A stretch of 5,792 bases of DNA from Parvularculaceae bacterium (lineage in GTDB: Bacteria > Pseudomonadota > Alphaproteobacteria > Caulobacterales > Parvularculaceae): the NCBI GenBank assembly GCA_004213235.1, contig SHAI01000157.1, positions 1 through 5,792 on the forward strand, in the 5' to 3' direction. Shown piece by piece: positions 4,868 to 5,792 of this stretch. A program made the position numbers and the translations under genes. Below the pieces are notes generated by a model. That model had not been told where the DNA came from and ran no database searches. It saw only the letters and a list, made by a program, of their open reading frames with translations. Within the stretch, counting starts at the first letter, position 1; every line of letters starts with the position of its first letter.

Positions 4868-4978
4868 CTCCAATTTAGCGATCGTCGACGCGACAGCGAT
4901 CTGACGGTTGAACCCCTTGGTGTAGATCTCGATCGTGTCGGCGCTAGTGTGAGCGGGCGAGGCGGCAATGGCATGAGA
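4868..4978 (-). pseudogene. Remnant of a tyrosine recombinase (phage-type integrase) C-terminus
   Basis: The minus strand reads SHAIAASPAHTSADTIEIYT, then KGFNRQIAVASTIAKLE. This aligns by eye with the last part of tyrosine integrases, whose pattern is roughly cTtHEIaAItGHks...v.rYTk.a.r.rlA..A..kLe. The nucleophile Tyr (codon 4924-4922), the preceding His (GH has become AH, codon 4951-4949), the YTK motif and the final helix are recognisable. The Arg-containing HGLRK box that should lie 20-30 residues earlier is not intact in this frame, and no integrase-like text appears further upstream in any frame, so at most the last 40-50 residues survive. The frame then runs on through the hairpin into the antisense of the tRNA. 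The position beside the tRNA 3' end is typical of integrated elements. Confidence 0.55.
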
Positions 4979-5161
4979 CGGGAACAAGGGGGGCGAAGTG
5001 CATCTGGTGGAAACGGATGAACCAATGAAACCGCATCCTGTCCCTCGGCGGCAGCTATCTACATGCGGAAAACCGCCCGCCACGCATATTCAACCGTTGG
5101 GAATCGATTAGCGGAATGAGAAGTCAGTCGATGGTCGTCATTCGATTTGAGCGGACTTGGC

Positions 5162-5185
5162 AAAAACGCGCCAACTATTTTTGGC
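5162..5185 (-). terminator. Possible terminator after the VOC gene
   Basis: On the minus strand GCCAA (5185-5181), six-base loop, TTGGC (5174-5170), three bases, then five T (5166-5162), overlapping the VOC stop codon. On the plus strand TTGGC (5157-5161) can instead pair with GCCAA (5170-5174), followed shortly by T5 (5178-5182). The module could therefore act in either direction. Stems are only five pairs. Confidence 0.35.
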
Positions 5186-5558
5186 CGATCAAGGATGAAG
5201 GCCATCCAATTCGAACAAGAAGTCCATCCGGACCTGCCACGGCGAACTCATAGAGACCCCATTCCCGATGGCGGAGAATGCCGCCGGGCCGAATAATGAG
5301 ATCATCGACACGTGCCGCAATGGCATCCACATCCGGCGTACGCAGATACACACCAAAGGGGTTATTTTCCGCAGGAACCCGCCAAGGCCCATGCCCGGCC
5401 TGTATCAAGTGAACTTCGCACCCCCAGCCAGTCATGATGATGTATTGATGGTCGACACCTGTCCGCACCAGGCCAAGGCGCTCCCAGAATGGAATAGCTG
5501 CTTGCAGGTCATTATTCGGCACAATGGCGAATGCGCCAACTGATGGACTATCGGACAA
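5175..5558 (-). CDS. VOC family (glyoxalase/bleomycin-resistance-like) protein
   Basis: The protein is about 127 residues with the vicinal-oxygen-chelate fold pattern of the bleomycin-resistance-like group: GAFAIVPNNDLQAAIPFWERLGLV (first strand and helix), YIIMTGWGCEVHLIQ, then NNPFGVYLRTPDVDAIAARVDDL, and a closing EWGLYEFAVAGPDGLLVRIGWP. Members bind metals, drugs or small substrates; the group as a whole includes both drug-binding proteins and enzymes, so the ligand here is unknown. Possible metal ligands are the His in EVHL and the Glu in YEFAVAGPDG. No ATG lies before the domain. I chose the TTG at 5558 because GAGGG (5571-5567) stands eight bases upstream and it gives the normal family length. 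A GTG at 5630 would add 24 residues unlike the family and has no ribosome site. It sits just beyond the integrase remnant, so it may be old cargo or simply the neighbouring chromosome gene. Confidence 0.8.
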   Translation of the reverse strand: MSDSPSVGAFAIVPNNDLQAAIPFWERLGLVRTGVDHQYIIMTGWGCEVHLIQAGHGPWRVPAENNPFGVYLRTPDVDAIAARVDDLIIRPGGILRHREWGLYEFAVAGPDGLLVRIGWPSSLIGQK

Positions 5559-5572
5559 TATCAAGACCCTCG

Positions 5573-5683
5573 TTACGTTTCCAGCGCACAATATGCGCGG
5601 CTGAAATTGATGAGATAATGATAAAGCCACGGTTCAATTTGCCGTGCAAGAACACTTGTCGCCAAGATCAGGGCGAGTTGCAT
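5573..5683 (-). CDS. Possible small protein of 36 aa before the VOC gene
   Basis: An ATG at 5683 opens 36 codons, starting MQLALILATSVLARQIEPWL, and ends at TAA 5575-5573, 14 bases before the TTG of the VOC gene. The frame is open further upstream (VGKTLESLGIELQSSSWEV) without another good start, so it may be the end of a broken or longer frame. GGGAAG lies only two bases before the ATG, too close for a good ribosome site. I recognise no family. The remaining bases to 5792 show no gene I can support. Confidence 0.22.
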   Translation of the reverse strand: MQLALILATSVLARQIEPWLYHYLINFSRAYCALET

Positions 5684-5792
5684 AACTTCCCATGATGAGG
5701 ATTGCAGTTCAATTCCGAGGGATTCAAGCGTTTTGCCAACGCCTCACCCACTGCGCGGAAAAATTAGCCATTCCTCGAAATTATGTGCCGCT

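Noticed and set aside
4733..5083. Full 116-aa minus-strand frame as a gene
   Set aside because: Its end (RAMRFERTTLTLAR) is antisense tRNA and its first 30 residues look like nothing; only the middle resembles an integrase tail, so I report a remnant instead.
4783..5792. Second copy of the tRNA 3' end (attachment site)
   Set aside because: I found no repeat of the TTCGAATCGCATCGCCC stretch downstream in the window.
1..5792. CRISPR array or complete insertion sequence
   Set aside because: No regularly spaced repeats, no transposase frame and no terminal inverted repeats were seen.

Overview
The window looks like chromosomal DNA of an alphaproteobacterium. The evidence is the run of genes proXp-ala/YbaK - CnoX-type thioredoxin - stand-alone LON domain protein - Trm112/UPF0434, a LolA family protein, and moderate to fairly high GC. 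A Rhodospirillales-like marine or soil lineage would fit, but the sequence alone does not fix the genus. Almost all genes lie on the minus strand; the tRNA and a gene tail at the left edge are on the plus strand.

Left part (1-1000): the last 24 codons of a hydrophobic plus-strand gene converge on an unrecognised acidic, Ala-rich minus-strand protein (83-688). Between that protein and lolA lie about 300 bases without a gene. They appear to hold an independent small RNA gene on the minus strand: a promoter-like pair at 902-929, a long imperfect hairpin at 813-896, a C-rich anti-Shine-Dalgarno-like stretch, and a strong intrinsic terminator at 750-784. This is the most interesting undescribed element here.

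Middle (990-4492): lolA (outer-membrane lipoprotein carrier, with an unusually long acidic linker after the signal peptide) follows a 180-base leader with a 24-bp dyad and two overlapping micro-ORFs. Upstream of that leader is a compact minus-strand cluster, transcribed in the order prolyl-tRNA editing protein, thioredoxin-TPR chaperedoxin, LON-domain protein, Trm112-like protein. The last two overlap by ATGA, and a short terminator follows. The theme is protein quality control: editing mischarged tRNA-Pro, holding or reducing oxidised proteins, a protease-like substrate-binding domain, and a small methyltransferase-activator-like protein.

Right part (4493-5792): a plus-strand tRNA-Gly(GCC) with encoded CCA has its own promoter-like sequence. 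About 90 bases beyond it lies a decayed minus-strand remnant of a tyrosine recombinase C-terminus that still carries the Tyr motif, suggesting an old integration event at this tRNA. It is followed by a VOC/bleomycin-resistance-like gene, probably starting at TTG. The last 230 bases hold at most one short open frame and no gene I can name.
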